From NCBI RefSeq assembly GCF_900188315.1, contig NZ_LT897781.1:2790001-2854000 (forward strand): DNA of 64,000 nt, written 5' to 3'. Both the position numbers and the translations under genes were made by a program. The notes below the pieces were generated by a model, which was not told where the DNA came from, did not search any database, and worked only from the letters and a program-made list of their open reading frames with translations. Source of the DNA: Marinobacter sp. es.042 (GTDB lineage Bacteria > Pseudomonadota > Gammaproteobacteria > Pseudomonadales > Oleiphilaceae). Below, one piece after another: positions 26,222-35,615 of this stretch (position 1 is its first letter; every line of letters starts with the position of its first letter).

Positions 26222-27430
26222 TCAGTCGAGGTGGATCCAGTCCGACACCGGCTCATAGCGGCCTTCGTCAGCGTTCACTCGCCAAATACGGCCTACCGGG
26301 AAAGACATGTCCCGCACGGTCACGGGAATCCCGATGATACCGCCGGTGTCCCAGTCCTTGATGGAGGCCAGAGCCTCTGCCATGTTATCCGCGGTCAGCT
26401 CCTTGTCGGCATCCAGGGTACGTTTGATCACTTCTGTCCAGACCATGGCGTTAAACCAGCCCTGTATGTAACCGGTGGGACGGTAACCGGCCTCCGGATC
26501 ACTCTTCTCGGCCTGGGCCCTCAGGGCATCCAGCATCGGGCCACTTTCCTCACTGTCGTAGTAGTTGTAGGGCATAACGCCCATGTAGCCGTCGGCATCC
26601 GCGCCCATCTTGTCGATGATCAGCTTGTCGGAGGACCAGAAAGTACCCATGAACTGGGTATCCAGGCCCATCTGACGCATCTGCACCATGAACTCGTTGA
26701 TCGGTGACAGCACATAGCCGTGGAACACCACGTAATCCGGGCGCACCCGACGCAGCTTCAGGACCTCGGCAGAGACGTCGACACTGCCGGGTTTGGTAAC
26801 AATCTCCTCCACCACGTCGATGCCCAGCTCCGCCGCACGGGCTTTACCATTCTCGATCGGGTCCTTGCCAAATTCGGTATCGCTGTAGACGAATGCCACG
26901 TTCGGCATATCGCCGCCTTCACCCTGGGACGCGATGTACTCGAGGATAATCCCGAACATCTGGCTGTAGTTTGGTCCGGGAATGAACTGGTACGGATAGG
27001 TTTCATTGTCGGTCAGAACGGTAGCGAACGATGCACCGCTCATCAGGGTGTTACCCTGGCTGTTTAGCTCCGAGGCAATAGCTTTCATGAAACCGGTGCT
27101 GTCTCCGTAATAGGTCGCCGGGGAACTCCTGCCCGAAATCTTTTTGAATGCAGCAACCGACCGGTCCACCTCATAGGCGGTGTCTTCCATGACATATTCC
27201 ACGGGATGGCCATTGATACCGCCCTGGCTGTTGATCCAGGTGGTGTAGTCCGTGAGTCCCGCATGAAGGTGAATGCCGGCAAAGGCGAAAACACCCGAGA
27301 GCGGGATCGAGCCACCAAACACGATAGGCTCCTTATCTTGGGCTAGCGCCGGGGCGGCAACTGTTAACGCAGCGACCAGGCTACCCAGCGCGGCAAGCCG
27401 GCGACCTTTCTTGAGGATGTTTCTGAACAT
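26222..27430 (-). CDS. ABC transporter periplasmic substrate-binding protein (LivK type)
   Basis: The 402-residue protein captures the transported solute. It has a Sec signal peptide (KKGRRLAALGSLVAALTVA, cleavage near ALAQD) and the type-I periplasmic fold: PIVFGGSIPLSGVFAFAG, then GINGHPVEYVMEDTAYEVDR and FVYSDTEFGKDPIENGKARA. The ATG at 27430 has AAGGAG about eight bases upstream and is preferred over a longer frame. The family covers amino acids, amides, aromatic acids and fatty-acid-like ligands. Linkage to an acyl-CoA synthetase argues for a carboxylic acid rather than an amino acid. The precise ligand cannot be read. Confidence 0.9.
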   Translation of the reverse strand: MFRNILKKGRRLAALGSLVAALTVAAPALAQDKEPIVFGGSIPLSGVFAFAGIHLHAGLTDYTTWINSQGGINGHPVEYVMEDTAYEVDRSVAAFKKISGRSSPATYYGDSTGFMKAIASELNSQGNTLMSGASFATVLTDNETYPYQFIPGPNYSQMFGIILEYIASQGEGGDMPNVAFVYSDTEFGKDPIENGKARAAELGIDVVEEIVTKPGSVDVSAEVLKLRRVRPDYVVFHGYVLSPINEFMVQMRQMGLDTQFMGTFWSSDKLIIDKMGADADGYMGVMPYNYYDSEESGPMLDALRAQAEKSDPEAGYRPTGYIQGWFNAMVWTEVIKRTLDADKELTADNMAEALASIKDWDTGGIIGIPVTVRDMSFPVGRIWRVNADEGRYEPVSDWIHLD

Positions 27431-27501
27431 GTTTCTTCTCCTTGCTGCTTCTTGTTGTTGATGGTGCATGGGCTCTCTGTAACGAACCCGTTGAAACACA
27501 A

Positions 27502-28545
27502 TTAATTCCTGAACGGCCAAAGGCGGAAGAAGCGGCGGATCCGGTGCCAGATCTCCGCCAAACCGTGGGGTTCGAAAATCAGGAAGCCCACGATCAGCGC
27601 GCCAAAGATGATTTCCAGCATCGGTGACATGAACACCGGCGCATTCGGATAAAAGGGCGTCAGCGCGGCGGTCAGCAGTTTCAGGGCTTCCGGTACCAGC
27701 GTCATGAAGGCGGCGCCGAGGATGCCACCCAGCAGATTGCCCATGCCGCCGACGATCACCGCAGCGAGGTAGAAAATGGACATGGAAAGCGGGAAGCTTT
27801 CCGGTGTAACCACCCGAAAGAAATAGGCAAAGAGGCCACCGGCGACCCCGGCATAAAAGGAGCTGAGTGCAAAGGACATCAGCTTGTAGCGCAAAAGGTT
27901 AATGCCAAGGATCTCCGCGGAGATATCCCGGTCGCGAATGGCGATAAAGGCCCGGCCAATTCTTGTCCGGAATACATTCCTGGCACCCATCACCATCAGC
28001 ACCGCCAGCGGAACAATGATGAAATACATCATGAAATCGCTCTGGAAGGTGAGACCAAACAGGTGCGCCGGTTCCAGGCTCAAGCCACCCATCCCTCCGG
28101 TTACCGATTCCCACTCGGCAAAGATGAAATGCAGGAACACGCTGGCCGCCAGAGTCGCGATGGCCAGATACAAACCTTTGACACGAAGCGAAGGCAAGCC
28201 TACGAGGATCCCGACCGCAGCTGCCATGAGGCCGGCCAGCACCAGGGTCACCGGGAACGGCAATGCGGTATTAATCGACAGCCAGGCAACGGTGTAGGCG
28301 CCCACCCCCATAAACCCGGCCTGCCCCAGGGAAATCAGGCCGGTAAAGCCGGTCAGGATATTCAGACCCGTCGTGCTGATGACAGCGATGCCGACCAGGC
28401 ACCCCAGGTACAGCAGATAGGAGTCCACGATAAAAGGGAATACCAGCAAAACCAGCAGGAAGAACCCCAGCCAAAGTTTCTGGGTCTGGCTGGTCCAGAT
28501 TGCCTCATCGGCCTCGTAGCTCTGTTTTGCGTCACCGATGCGCAT
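27502..28545 (-). CDS. livM: Branched-chain-type ABC transporter permease LivM
   Basis: The 347-residue membrane protein has about nine to ten hydrophobic helices (LGFFLLVLLVFPFIVDSYLL and GLNILTGFTGLISLGQAGFM are the first two). It also contains the LivM signature AYTVAWL and a conserved cytoplasmic loop RTRIGRAFIAIRDRDISAEILG that contacts the ATPase. It pairs with LivH to form the transport channel. It lies one base after the livH stop and 71 bases before the binding-protein gene, in the same operon. Confidence 0.92.
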   Translation of the reverse strand: MRIGDAKQSYEADEAIWTSQTQKLWLGFFLLVLLVFPFIVDSYLLYLGCLVGIAVISTTGLNILTGFTGLISLGQAGFMGVGAYTVAWLSINTALPFPVTLVLAGLMAAAVGILVGLPSLRVKGLYLAIATLAASVFLHFIFAEWESVTGGMGGLSLEPAHLFGLTFQSDFMMYFIIVPLAVLMVMGARNVFRTRIGRAFIAIRDRDISAEILGINLLRYKLMSFALSSFYAGVAGGLFAYFFRVVTPESFPLSMSIFYLAAVIVGGMGNLLGGILGAAFMTLVPEALKLLTAALTPFYPNAPVFMSPMLEIIFGALIVGFLIFEPHGLAEIWHRIRRFFRLWPFRN

Positions 28546-28546
28546 C

Positions 28547-29425
28547 TTAAACTCGCTCTATTTCGTGGGTGCCGAACAGGCCATAGGGGCGGATCACCAG
28601 GATAATCGCCAGCACCAGGAAGGTTGCCGGCATCCGGTATTCACCGCCCAGATAGGCGCCAGCTACCGTCTCCAGCCAGCCGATGAACACGCCGGCCACC
28701 AGGGCGCCGAGAATACTGTCCAGACCGCCTACGATCACCACCACAAGAACACTCAGGCCAATGATCCCGAACTGCGGGCTGAGGCCCCCGGTGGCCGCCA
28801 CCAGCACACCTGCCAGGGATGCCGCAAGAGAGCCAAACACCCACGCCATGTTGAACACCCGGCGCACATTGATGCCCATGGAATAGGCTGCCGCCTGATC
28901 CGAGGCGGTGGCTCGCAAGGCCACGCCACCGCGAGAGAACCTAAAGTACAGCAGGTAGACGATCAGCAGGGCGGAACCAATGAGAAAGCCGTAGGCAATT
29001 TTGGGCGCAAGATACAGCTCACCGATAAACACCGGCTCCCGGGGCAGGAAATTGGGCAGCAACTGCGGATCGGCGGTCCAGATGAACTCCACCAGGCCCA
29101 CCAGGATGCTGGCAATCCCGATAGTCACCATCACCACCGAGATCGGCGACTCGCCCAGCATCGGACGGATCATGGTCTTTTCGATGACGCCACCCAGAAT
29201 ACTGCCGCCGATTACGGCCAGCGGCAGGGCAATCCAGGGTGACATTTCCATGCCACCGGCAAACGCCAGGAACAGGTAGGCCGCGAACATCATGATCTCG
29301 CCGATGGCGAAATTGATAACCCTCGTCGCTTTATAGATAATCACAAAGCCCAGGGCGATGAGGGCGTAAAGGCCGCCCATGGCAAGGCCTGCCAGGCTGA
29401 TTTCGCCGAAGAACAACCAATCCAT
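28547..29425 (-). CDS. livH: Branched-chain-type ABC transporter permease LivH
   Basis: The 292-residue protein has about eight membrane helices and the LivH hallmarks GLAMGGLYALIALGFVIIYKA and INFAIGEIMMFAAYL near the N-terminus. The cytoplasmic coupling sequence SRGGVALRATASDQAAAYSMGIN precedes GGLDSILGALVAGVFIGWLE. It partners LivM. Its ATG overlaps the livG stop by one base (TGATG). Confidence 0.93.
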   Translation of the reverse strand: MDWLFFGEISLAGLAMGGLYALIALGFVIIYKATRVINFAIGEIMMFAAYLFLAFAGGMEMSPWIALPLAVIGGSILGGVIEKTMIRPMLGESPISVVMVTIGIASILVGLVEFIWTADPQLLPNFLPREPVFIGELYLAPKIAYGFLIGSALLIVYLLYFRFSRGGVALRATASDQAAAYSMGINVRRVFNMAWVFGSLAASLAGVLVAATGGLSPQFGIIGLSVLVVVIVGGLDSILGALVAGVFIGWLETVAGAYLGGEYRMPATFLVLAIILVIRPYGLFGTHEIERV

Positions 29426-30240
29426 CAGGCGGCCTCCCCCTCGGCATTGAGCTTTTTGCGAAGGCTCTCGATATCACTATTGCCCAGGTAAGCCTTGATA
29501 ACCTCGGGGTTGTTCTGAACGTCCGCAGGCAGGCCTTCGGTGATGACCTGACCAAAGTTGAGCACCGCGATATGGTCTGAAATATCCATGACCATGCCCA
29601 TGTCGTGTTCCACCATCAGCACGGTAACCCCCCACTCTTCCCGAATATCGAGAATAAAGCGGGCCATGTCTTCCTTTTCCTCACGGTTCATACCCGCCAC
29701 CGGCTCATCCAGCATCAGGACTTTCGGCTGCATGGCCAGCGCCCGGGCGAGCTCGACCCGCTTCTGAAGGCCGTAGGAAAGGCTCGCAACCGGCTGGCGG
29801 CGGATGTGGTCTATCTCGAGGAAATCGATGATGCGCTCTTCCACATCCTTACGGACGGCCATTTCCTCACGCCGGGCCGGGCCGAAATAGGCCAGCGCAC
29901 TGAGCAGTCCGCTCTTCATGTGCACGTGGGCGCCCAGCTTGATATTGTCCAGGACGGTCATACCCCGGAACAGGGCAATGTTCTGGAAGGTTCGGGCAAG
30001 GCCCAATGCTGCCCGTTTCGGCGGCTTGATGCTGCCCGGCAGCGTCTGCCCCTGATAGCGGATGGTGCCCTGCTGGGGTTTGTAGAAGCCGGAAATGCAG
30101 TTGAACAGCGATGTTTTGCCGGCGCCGTTCGGGCCGATAATGGTTGTTACCGTGTTTTCAGGCACCCGGAAACTCACGTCCTGCAGCGCCTTAACACCAC
30201 CAAACGACAGAGACAGGTTACTGATTTCAAGGATGCTCAC
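29425..30240 (-). CDS. livG: Branched-chain-type ABC transporter ATPase LivG
   Basis: The 271-residue ATPase has Walker A GPNGAGKTSLFN, signature-region text LSYGLQKRVELARALA, and Walker B VLMLDEPVAGMNREE. The LivG-specific C-terminus includes VLNFGQVITEGLPADVQNNPEVIKAYLG. An in-frame extension upstream is possible, but GTG at 30240 with GGGAGG six bases away begins VSILEISNLSLSFGG, exactly at the usual ABC domain start. It is the first gene of the operon livG-H-M-K-F-synthetase. Confidence 0.93.
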   Translation of the reverse strand: MSILEISNLSLSFGGVKALQDVSFRVPENTVTTIIGPNGAGKTSLFNCISGFYKPQQGTIRYQGQTLPGSIKPPKRAALGLARTFQNIALFRGMTVLDNIKLGAHVHMKSGLLSALAYFGPARREEMAVRKDVEERIIDFLEIDHIRRQPVASLSYGLQKRVELARALAMQPKVLMLDEPVAGMNREEKEDMARFILDIREEWGVTVLMVEHDMGMVMDISDHIAVLNFGQVITEGLPADVQNNPEVIKAYLGNSDIESLRKKLNAEGEAA

Positions 30241-30247
30241 ACTACCT

Positions 30248-30268
30248 CCCGGCACCCCTGGCGCCGGG
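30248..30268 (-). promoter_or_regulatory. Hairpin next to livG ribosome-binding site
   Basis: CCCGGC and GCCGGG (30248-30253 and 30263-30268) form a 6-bp GC stem with a 9-base loop. On the livG mRNA, the 3' arm ends within the GGGAGG Shine-Dalgarno. It may moderate livG translation. Confidence 0.35.
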
Positions 30269-30444
30269 TACACAGGCACGTGAACATGCCCTGCCGATAC
30301 CCATCTCACGCCCGAAGATGATTGTAATTTTTGTTTTTTTCTTACGGTCGAGGTTAGCCCCGATCCAGATTTAAAGTAGTCCATTCAGGCAACATTAGGC
30401 AAACCGCTCTATCCTGATACCCGAAAGACAACCATCATCATTAC

Positions 30445-30469
30445 GCAGGTTTCTGATCTTCAGACCTGC
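30445..30469 (+). promoter_or_regulatory. Hairpin in enoyl-CoA hydratase leader
   Basis: GCAGG and CCTGC enclose TCTGA and TCAGA with a two-T bulge and a TCT loop, giving a ten-base-pair hairpin at 30445-30469. It is seven bases upstream of the Shine-Dalgarno (GAGAGGG, 30476). It could equally be an operator with dyad symmetry for a regulator of the divergent genes. Confidence 0.35.
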
Positions 30470-30491
30470 CGAATCGAGAGGGCGATTCATC

Positions 30492-31286
30492 ATGACAGAC
30501 ACACTGGTAACCACGGCTTTTGATGCCGGAACAGGGGTAGCCAGGTTGACCTTTAATCGCCCCGAGGCCCTGAACGCCATCAATGTGGCCCTCGCAGAAG
30601 CCTTTCTTGCGGCAGTCGAGGAAATCAATAGTCATTCCGGCGTTCGGTGTATTGTCCTGACAGGCGCAGGGCGAGCGTTCATGGCCGGTGGTGACGTGTC
30701 CAGCATGGCTGGAACGTCTGAGCAGGCAGGCAAAGCGATAGGCGCGATCCTGGATGCCGTCAATCCCGCCATCCTTCTACTTCGCAGCATGGAGGCACCG
30801 GTTATCGCTGCGGTCAGGGGCGTGGCCGCCGGCGCAGGGCTCAGTCTCACGCTGATGGCCGATCTGGTGATCGCCGAGGAAGACGCGAAATTTCTGGTCG
30901 CCTACAACGGTATTGGCGCGGTTCCGGATTGCGGCGGCAGCTGGGCCCTGGCCCACAAGTTGGGCGCTGGTCGGGCGGCGGAGCTGATGTTGCTGGGACG
31001 CACCTTGAATGCCGGCGAAGCAAAAGACTGGGGTATGGTCAACGAGGTCGTCCCGGCCAGCGAATTCGAGAGCCGGGTGAACCGGATGATCGAAAAAGTC
31101 GCCAAGGGACCAACCCGGGCCTTCGGTGCCTTTCGCCAGCTGATCGATAGGGCCAATGGAGACCAACTCGCCGACCACCTCGAAGCAGAGCGCGCGGCCT
31201 TCCTTGAAATGACCCGAACCGAGGATTTTGCCGAAGGCGTGTCGGCGTTTCTGTCCAAGCGTACCGCAGCATTTCGTGGGCAATAA
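30492..31286 (+). CDS. Enoyl-CoA hydratase/isomerase (crotonase family)
   Basis: The 264-residue protein has the crotonase fold. GAGRAFMAGGDVSSM forms the oxyanion hole region, and AYNGIGAVPDCGGSW holds the Asp-containing PDCGGS motif seen in PaaG-type isomerases and some hydratases. RTLNAGEAKDWGMVNEVVP follows, with an ending ADHLEAERAAFLEMTRTEDFAEGV. It would act on an unsaturated acyl-CoA. It is divergent from the liv operon whose last gene makes acyl-CoAs, so both may serve the same catabolic route. Whether it is a hydratase or isomerase cannot be settled. Confidence 0.88.
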   Translation: MTDTLVTTAFDAGTGVARLTFNRPEALNAINVALAEAFLAAVEEINSHSGVRCIVLTGAGRAFMAGGDVSSMAGTSEQAGKAIGAILDAVNPAILLLRSMEAPVIAAVRGVAAGAGLSLTLMADLVIAEEDAKFLVAYNGIGAVPDCGGSWALAHKLGAGRAAELMLLGRTLNAGEAKDWGMVNEVVPASEFESRVNRMIEKVAKGPTRAFGAFRQLIDRANGDQLADHLEAERAAFLEMTRTEDFAEGVSAFLSKRTAAFRGQ

Positions 31287-31389
31287 ACGCTTGGCAGGCT
31301 TCTGCGTTTTGCGTTCAACGGCGAAAAGGTCGTAATCTCCACGCTCTGATCCCTCTCAAACCACAGGTCTGAACCGATTGCGAGCCGCC

Positions 31390-32127
31390 ATGAATCCGAC
31401 CATAGAACTTCTGAAATCCCATCGTTCGATACGCAAATTTACCGGCAAGAAAATTCCCGAGGACCTGCTCCGGGAGCTGATCCGTGCTGGCCAGTGCGCC
31501 GCCACCTCGAACCATGTGCAGGCATACTCAATCATTCACGTGATTGATCCGGATAACCGCCGGAAAATCGCCGAACTTGCGGGCGGACAGGACTACATCG
31601 CCGATTGCTCGGACTTTCTGGTGTTCTGTGCCGACATGCGGCGCTCTACCGATGCCGCCGGACGGGCCGGGGCAGACGTGGTGCGCGGGATGACTGAGCA
31701 GCTTCTGGTTGCCACCATCGACACCAGCCTGATGGCCCAGAACGTGGCCATTGCAGCAGAATCCGAGGGGCTTGGACTGTGCTATATCGGTGGCATACGC
31801 AACAACCCGGCGGAGATCAGCGAGATACTTCGGCTGCCGGAGCATGTGTACCCGGTATTCGGCATGTGCCTCGGCTATCCGGATCAGACCCCCGAGGTAA
31901 AGCCCCGCCTGCCGGTGGAGGCGATTCTCAAGGAAGACTACTACTCCGATGCCCGTGACGAGGAGATGGTCGCCGGGTTCGATCGCACCATGAACGAATA
32001 TTATCGGCAACGCACCGGTGGCAACAAGGACACCACCTGGTCCGAGCAGCTCAAGCCGCTGTTCACCTCGAAACTGCGGCCGCACATGCGCGACTTCCTG
32101 CGCAAATGCGGCTTCGAGATGAAATAA
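31390..32127 (+). CDS. NfsA-type NADPH-dependent nitroreductase/flavin oxidoreductase
   Basis: The 245-residue protein begins MNPTIELLKSHRSIRKFTGK, with the Arg-Ser-Ile-Arg FMN-binding motif of the nitroreductase superfamily. It carries AATSNHVQAYSIIHV, YIGGIRNNPAEISEIL, VFGMCLGYPDQTPEVKPRLP and a C-terminal SEQLKPLFTSKLRPHMRDFL tail, all typical of NfsA/Frp. It reduces quinones, nitro compounds or flavins with NADPH. The ATG at 31390 is preferred over a TTG 12 bases upstream. It is convergent with dld. Confidence 0.88.
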   Translation: MNPTIELLKSHRSIRKFTGKKIPEDLLRELIRAGQCAATSNHVQAYSIIHVIDPDNRRKIAELAGGQDYIADCSDFLVFCADMRRSTDAAGRAGADVVRGMTEQLLVATIDTSLMAQNVAIAAESEGLGLCYIGGIRNNPAEISEILRLPEHVYPVFGMCLGYPDQTPEVKPRLPVEAILKEDYYSDARDEEMVAGFDRTMNEYYRQRTGGNKDTTWSEQLKPLFTSKLRPHMRDFLRKCGFEMK

Positions 32128-32130
32128 CCG

Positions 32131-34947
32131 CTAGGTAGTTGCTCGCGGCCTCGTGACCCGATCCACCAGATACACGAGGCCGTGATAGTCGATACCGCTG
32201 TGCCGGCTGAGCCCGATTTCGCAGGTTCGGCTGGTGGATATTCCTTCCTCGCAGCCGGCCGTCTGCTCTGCCAGAGTTTTCAGAGAATGGGCATTCAGCT
32301 CGGGCACGTTAAAGCCCTTGTCGCCGGCAAAGCCACAGCAGTGGATACCCTCGGGCACTACCACCTGGGTGCTGCACCGCCTGGCGATATCGATCAGTCC
32401 CTGCGACTCCCCCAGGTGCTGGGTGCTGCAGGTGACGTGCACCGCCAGCGGGGTCTGCTCCGGCTCGAAGTCCAGACGCTCGTAGAGATGATCCCGAATG
32501 AACCGGACAGGATCAAACAGCGTCAGGCCGGCCTCTTCGGCGGCTTCGCGGATCTGCAGTGTGCAGGGACTGGTGTCGCAATAGATCGGATCCACACCAT
32601 TGCGGCTGGCCCTCAACAGCGCCGAAATCAGCTCATCTTTCTTCGTCGCCGCCTGGTCCGGATAGCCCTTGGAGGCAAATGGCTGGCCACAACACAGGCT
32701 GTCCAGGGCCTCCGGATACACCACCTGGTAACCGCCCTTCTCCAGCAGCCGCCGGGTCACCTCGATCAGCGGCTCCTGCGCCTTATCGCCCCGCGCCGGG
32801 CCCATGGTCCGGGACACACAGGCCGCCAGATAAACCACCCGGGGCCGGCCATCGGACGGTTCCGGCGCTTTCGGTGAAACAAACCGCACCGGCTGGGGCA
32901 GACTCGGATCCCACTGGGCTACCCGACCACCAGACACCTTGCGAACGCCGCCACTGAGTCGGGTCAGCAGTGGCGCACCCAGCAGTCTTTCGGCCATTGA
33001 TGCGCTGGCCAGCACAAAACGGGTGGCTTTCAAGGCGCCGGCAAAATGCTTTGCCAACTGATTGGCCACGGATTGACCGGTGGCCTTTTCACTACGCAGC
33101 TTGCGCACCAGATCGCCGGTATTGATACCCACCGGGCAGCGCTGGGCGCAGAGACCGGTCGCGGCACAGGTATCCAGGCCATGGTACTGATACGCTTTTT
33201 CCAGCTCGGCAGTATCTTCACCGGCACGACGGCGGGCCTGGATGTCCCGCCAGATCACGATGCGCTGACGAGGCGACAGGGTCAGCCCTTCAGACGGACA
33301 CACCGGCTCACAGAAGCCACATTCGATGCACTTGTCCACCAGCGGATCGGCCTCAGGAAGAGGCTTCAGATTTTTGAGATGGATCTGCGGATCTTCCGAG
33401 AGCACCACATCCGGGTTGAGCAGGTTCTCCGGGTCCAGCAGCCGCTTTATCTGCCACATCAACTGCCAGGCATCATGCCCCCATTCCAGTTCCACGAAGG
33501 GCGCCATGTTGCGACCGGTGCCATGTTCCGCTTTCAGAGAACCGCCGAATTCCACGGCAACGAGTTGCGCCACATCCTGCATAAAGGCTTCGTAGCGAGC
33601 GACTTCCGAGGGGTCGTCGAAGCCCTGGGGGAACACGAAGTGCAGGTTGCCCTCCAGGGCGTGGCCAAAGATGATCGCGTCGTCATAACCATGCTTGACG
33701 AACAGCGACTGGAGGCGGGTGACCCCCTCGGATAGCTGATCAATCGGGAAGGTCACATCCTCGATGATCACGGTGGTGCCGTTCGGTCTGACTGCCCCCA
33801 CGGCAGGGAAGGTACCCTTACGAATGGCCCACAGCTGGTCAGACACTTTAGCGTCGCGGGTAAAGTCCACCTGCTGCTCCAGCGGAAACTCAGCGAGGGC
33901 CTGCCTGATTCGGGTCAGCTGTTCATCCAGAATCTCCGGGGATGACGCCCGGGTCTCCACAAGCAACGCGCAGGCGCTTTCCGACAGATCATGAATCCAG
34001 TCCGGCAGGCCCGGCTTGTCCTGCACCGAACGAAGGCTGCGTCGATCAAGCAGTTCCACCGCCGCTACCGGTTGTGAGCGCAGCGCCGACGCTGCCCGGC
34101 AGCAGCTCTCCGCATCCCGGGACACCAACAGGGCCGTGGCTTTGTCAGGATATTCGGGAACGGTGTTGTAGGTTACTGCGCTCACGAAACCCAGCGTACC
34201 CTCGGAACCCACCATCAGGTGGGTCAGGATGTCGAGTGGGCAGGTAAAATCCACCAGGGCGTTCAGGGACAGGCCGGTGGTGTTTTTCAGGCGGTATTTA
34301 TGACGAATACGCTCCGCCAGCTCCGGATTCTCCCGGGTATTGATAGCCAGCTTTTTCAGGGCCGCCAACAGATCACCGTGGCTGTCGCGAAACGCCGAAA
34401 CGCTTGCCGGATCCTCGGTATCCAGCACTGCCCCGTCGGCCAGCACCAGCCGCATACCGGCCAGCGTGTGGTAGCTGTTCTGGGCGGTGCCACAGCACAT
34501 ACCGCTGGCATTGTTCGCAACAATGCCACCAATCTTGCAGGCGTTGATGGACGCCGGATCCGGTCCGATCTTGAAGCCCTTGGGTGCTAACCAGGCATTC
34601 GCCTGAGCGCCAATCACACCCGGTTGCAGACGAATCTGACGTCCTTCTTCCCGGATGTCGTGGCCGTTCCACTGATCGCCCAGAACGATCAGGATCGAAT
34701 CACTGATCGCCTGTCCGGAAAGGCTGGTACCGGCGGCCCGGAAGGTCACCGGCACCTTGTGGCGGCGGGCGATGGCCAGAAGATCAACAACCTCTGCTTC
34801 ATCCTGAACCCGCACCACCACCTTTGGGATCAGGCGGTAGAAACTGGCGTCGGTTCCGAACGCAAGGGTGGACACCGGATCGTTAAATACCCGGTTTTCG
34901 GGAATCCGTTGCCGGATATCGGCCAATACTTCCGGGGTAAAAGTCAT
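32131..34947 (-). CDS. dld: D-lactate dehydrogenase (quinone), FAD and Fe-S fusion
   Basis: This 938-residue protein fuses an FAD-linked oxidase to an iron-sulfur/CCG part. The N-terminal FAD_binding_4 domain has TFRAAGTSLSGQAISDSIL and GPDPASINACKIGGIVANNA. The oxidase C-terminal domain has DDAIIFGHALEGNLHFVFPQ and EHGTGRNMAPF. Two ferredoxin motifs follow (CIECGFCEPVCPS near residue 538 and CAATGLCAQRCPVG near 590). Two CCG cysteine motifs end the protein (CCGQPFASKG near 752 and CCGFAGDKGF near 869). It oxidises D-lactate to pyruvate, feeding the quinone pool. Overlap with lutC (ATGA) places it in the lactate operon. Confidence 0.9.
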   Translation of the reverse strand: MTFTPEVLADIRQRIPENRVFNDPVSTLAFGTDASFYRLIPKVVVRVQDEAEVVDLLAIARRHKVPVTFRAAGTSLSGQAISDSILIVLGDQWNGHDIREEGRQIRLQPGVIGAQANAWLAPKGFKIGPDPASINACKIGGIVANNASGMCCGTAQNSYHTLAGMRLVLADGAVLDTEDPASVSAFRDSHGDLLAALKKLAINTRENPELAERIRHKYRLKNTTGLSLNALVDFTCPLDILTHLMVGSEGTLGFVSAVTYNTVPEYPDKATALLVSRDAESCCRAASALRSQPVAAVELLDRRSLRSVQDKPGLPDWIHDLSESACALLVETRASSPEILDEQLTRIRQALAEFPLEQQVDFTRDAKVSDQLWAIRKGTFPAVGAVRPNGTTVIIEDVTFPIDQLSEGVTRLQSLFVKHGYDDAIIFGHALEGNLHFVFPQGFDDPSEVARYEAFMQDVAQLVAVEFGGSLKAEHGTGRNMAPFVELEWGHDAWQLMWQIKRLLDPENLLNPDVVLSEDPQIHLKNLKPLPEADPLVDKCIECGFCEPVCPSEGLTLSPRQRIVIWRDIQARRRAGEDTAELEKAYQYHGLDTCAATGLCAQRCPVGINTGDLVRKLRSEKATGQSVANQLAKHFAGALKATRFVLASASMAERLLGAPLLTRLSGGVRKVSGGRVAQWDPSLPQPVRFVSPKAPEPSDGRPRVVYLAACVSRTMGPARGDKAQEPLIEVTRRLLEKGGYQVVYPEALDSLCCGQPFASKGYPDQAATKKDELISALLRASRNGVDPIYCDTSPCTLQIREAAEEAGLTLFDPVRFIRDHLYERLDFEPEQTPLAVHVTCSTQHLGESQGLIDIARRCSTQVVVPEGIHCCGFAGDKGFNVPELNAHSLKTLAEQTAGCEEGISTSRTCEIGLSRHSGIDYHGLVYLVDRVTRPRATT

Positions 34948-35615
34948 GCGTCCTCCAGAACCAGCACAATGAGCTCACGGGGGCCGTGGGCGCCATAGGC
35001 CAGCACCTGTTCGATGTCCGCGGTCTTGGACGGGCCAGACACCAGCAGAACATTTGTTGGCAGCCCGGCCGCCCAGTCCTGAGCCACCATCATGTCATAC
35101 AGATTGTCGTGAATCTCGCTGGCCTTGAGCAGGGCTATGTGTACCGGCGGCACCAGGCTCATCAGCCGCGGTTCATGACGATCCGGCCAGAGCACGAGCG
35201 TGCCAGTGGCGGCAATACCGCCAAGGGTGCCGGTCAGGCTCGCCTCCACGCTCCAGAACAGCTCTTTTTTCCAGGTTTCCACCGGCTGATCGTAGGCCAA
35301 TAATTCGACCGTCTGCTCCGTGGCCTTGAAGTAAGCCTGCAGCGCCCGGCCATGTTCTCTCGACGGGGCACACAACAGGTTGCTGAGGTTGCGTTTGTTC
35401 AGAAGTTCGGCCACCAATTCCGGCCAGTTGTCAGACCGGCACTGATGCACTTCAGTGTGGACCGCTTCCATCAGGCTACGCAACCGGTCGATCCGGTCTT
35501 CCGGCGCGTACCGCCAGGGGGCCGTAACCAGCCGCTCATCAAATTCGTCGGGGCGGGGCGTGGTGCCGGCGAGGCTGTTTCTCAATTTGCCAAGGATGTT
35601 CGCGCGGGCGCTCAT
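34944..35615 (-). CDS. lutC: Lactate utilization protein C
   Basis: LutC is the DUF162/LUD-domain subunit of the LutABC L-lactate dehydrogenase. The 223-residue protein has SVEASLTGTLGGIAATGTLV, SLVPPVHIALLKASEI and a C-terminal LVSGPSKTADIEQVLAYGAH-GPRE motif, all characteristic of LUD proteins. No iron-sulfur cysteine motif is present, as expected. It overlaps lutB upstream and dld downstream by four bases each. Confidence 0.93.
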   Translation of the reverse strand: MSARANILGKLRNSLAGTTPRPDEFDERLVTAPWRYAPEDRIDRLRSLMEAVHTEVHQCRSDNWPELVAELLNKRNLSNLLCAPSREHGRALQAYFKATEQTVELLAYDQPVETWKKELFWSVEASLTGTLGGIAATGTLVLWPDRHEPRLMSLVPPVHIALLKASEIHDNLYDMMVAQDWAAGLPTNVLLVSGPSKTADIEQVLAYGAHGPRELIVLVLEDA

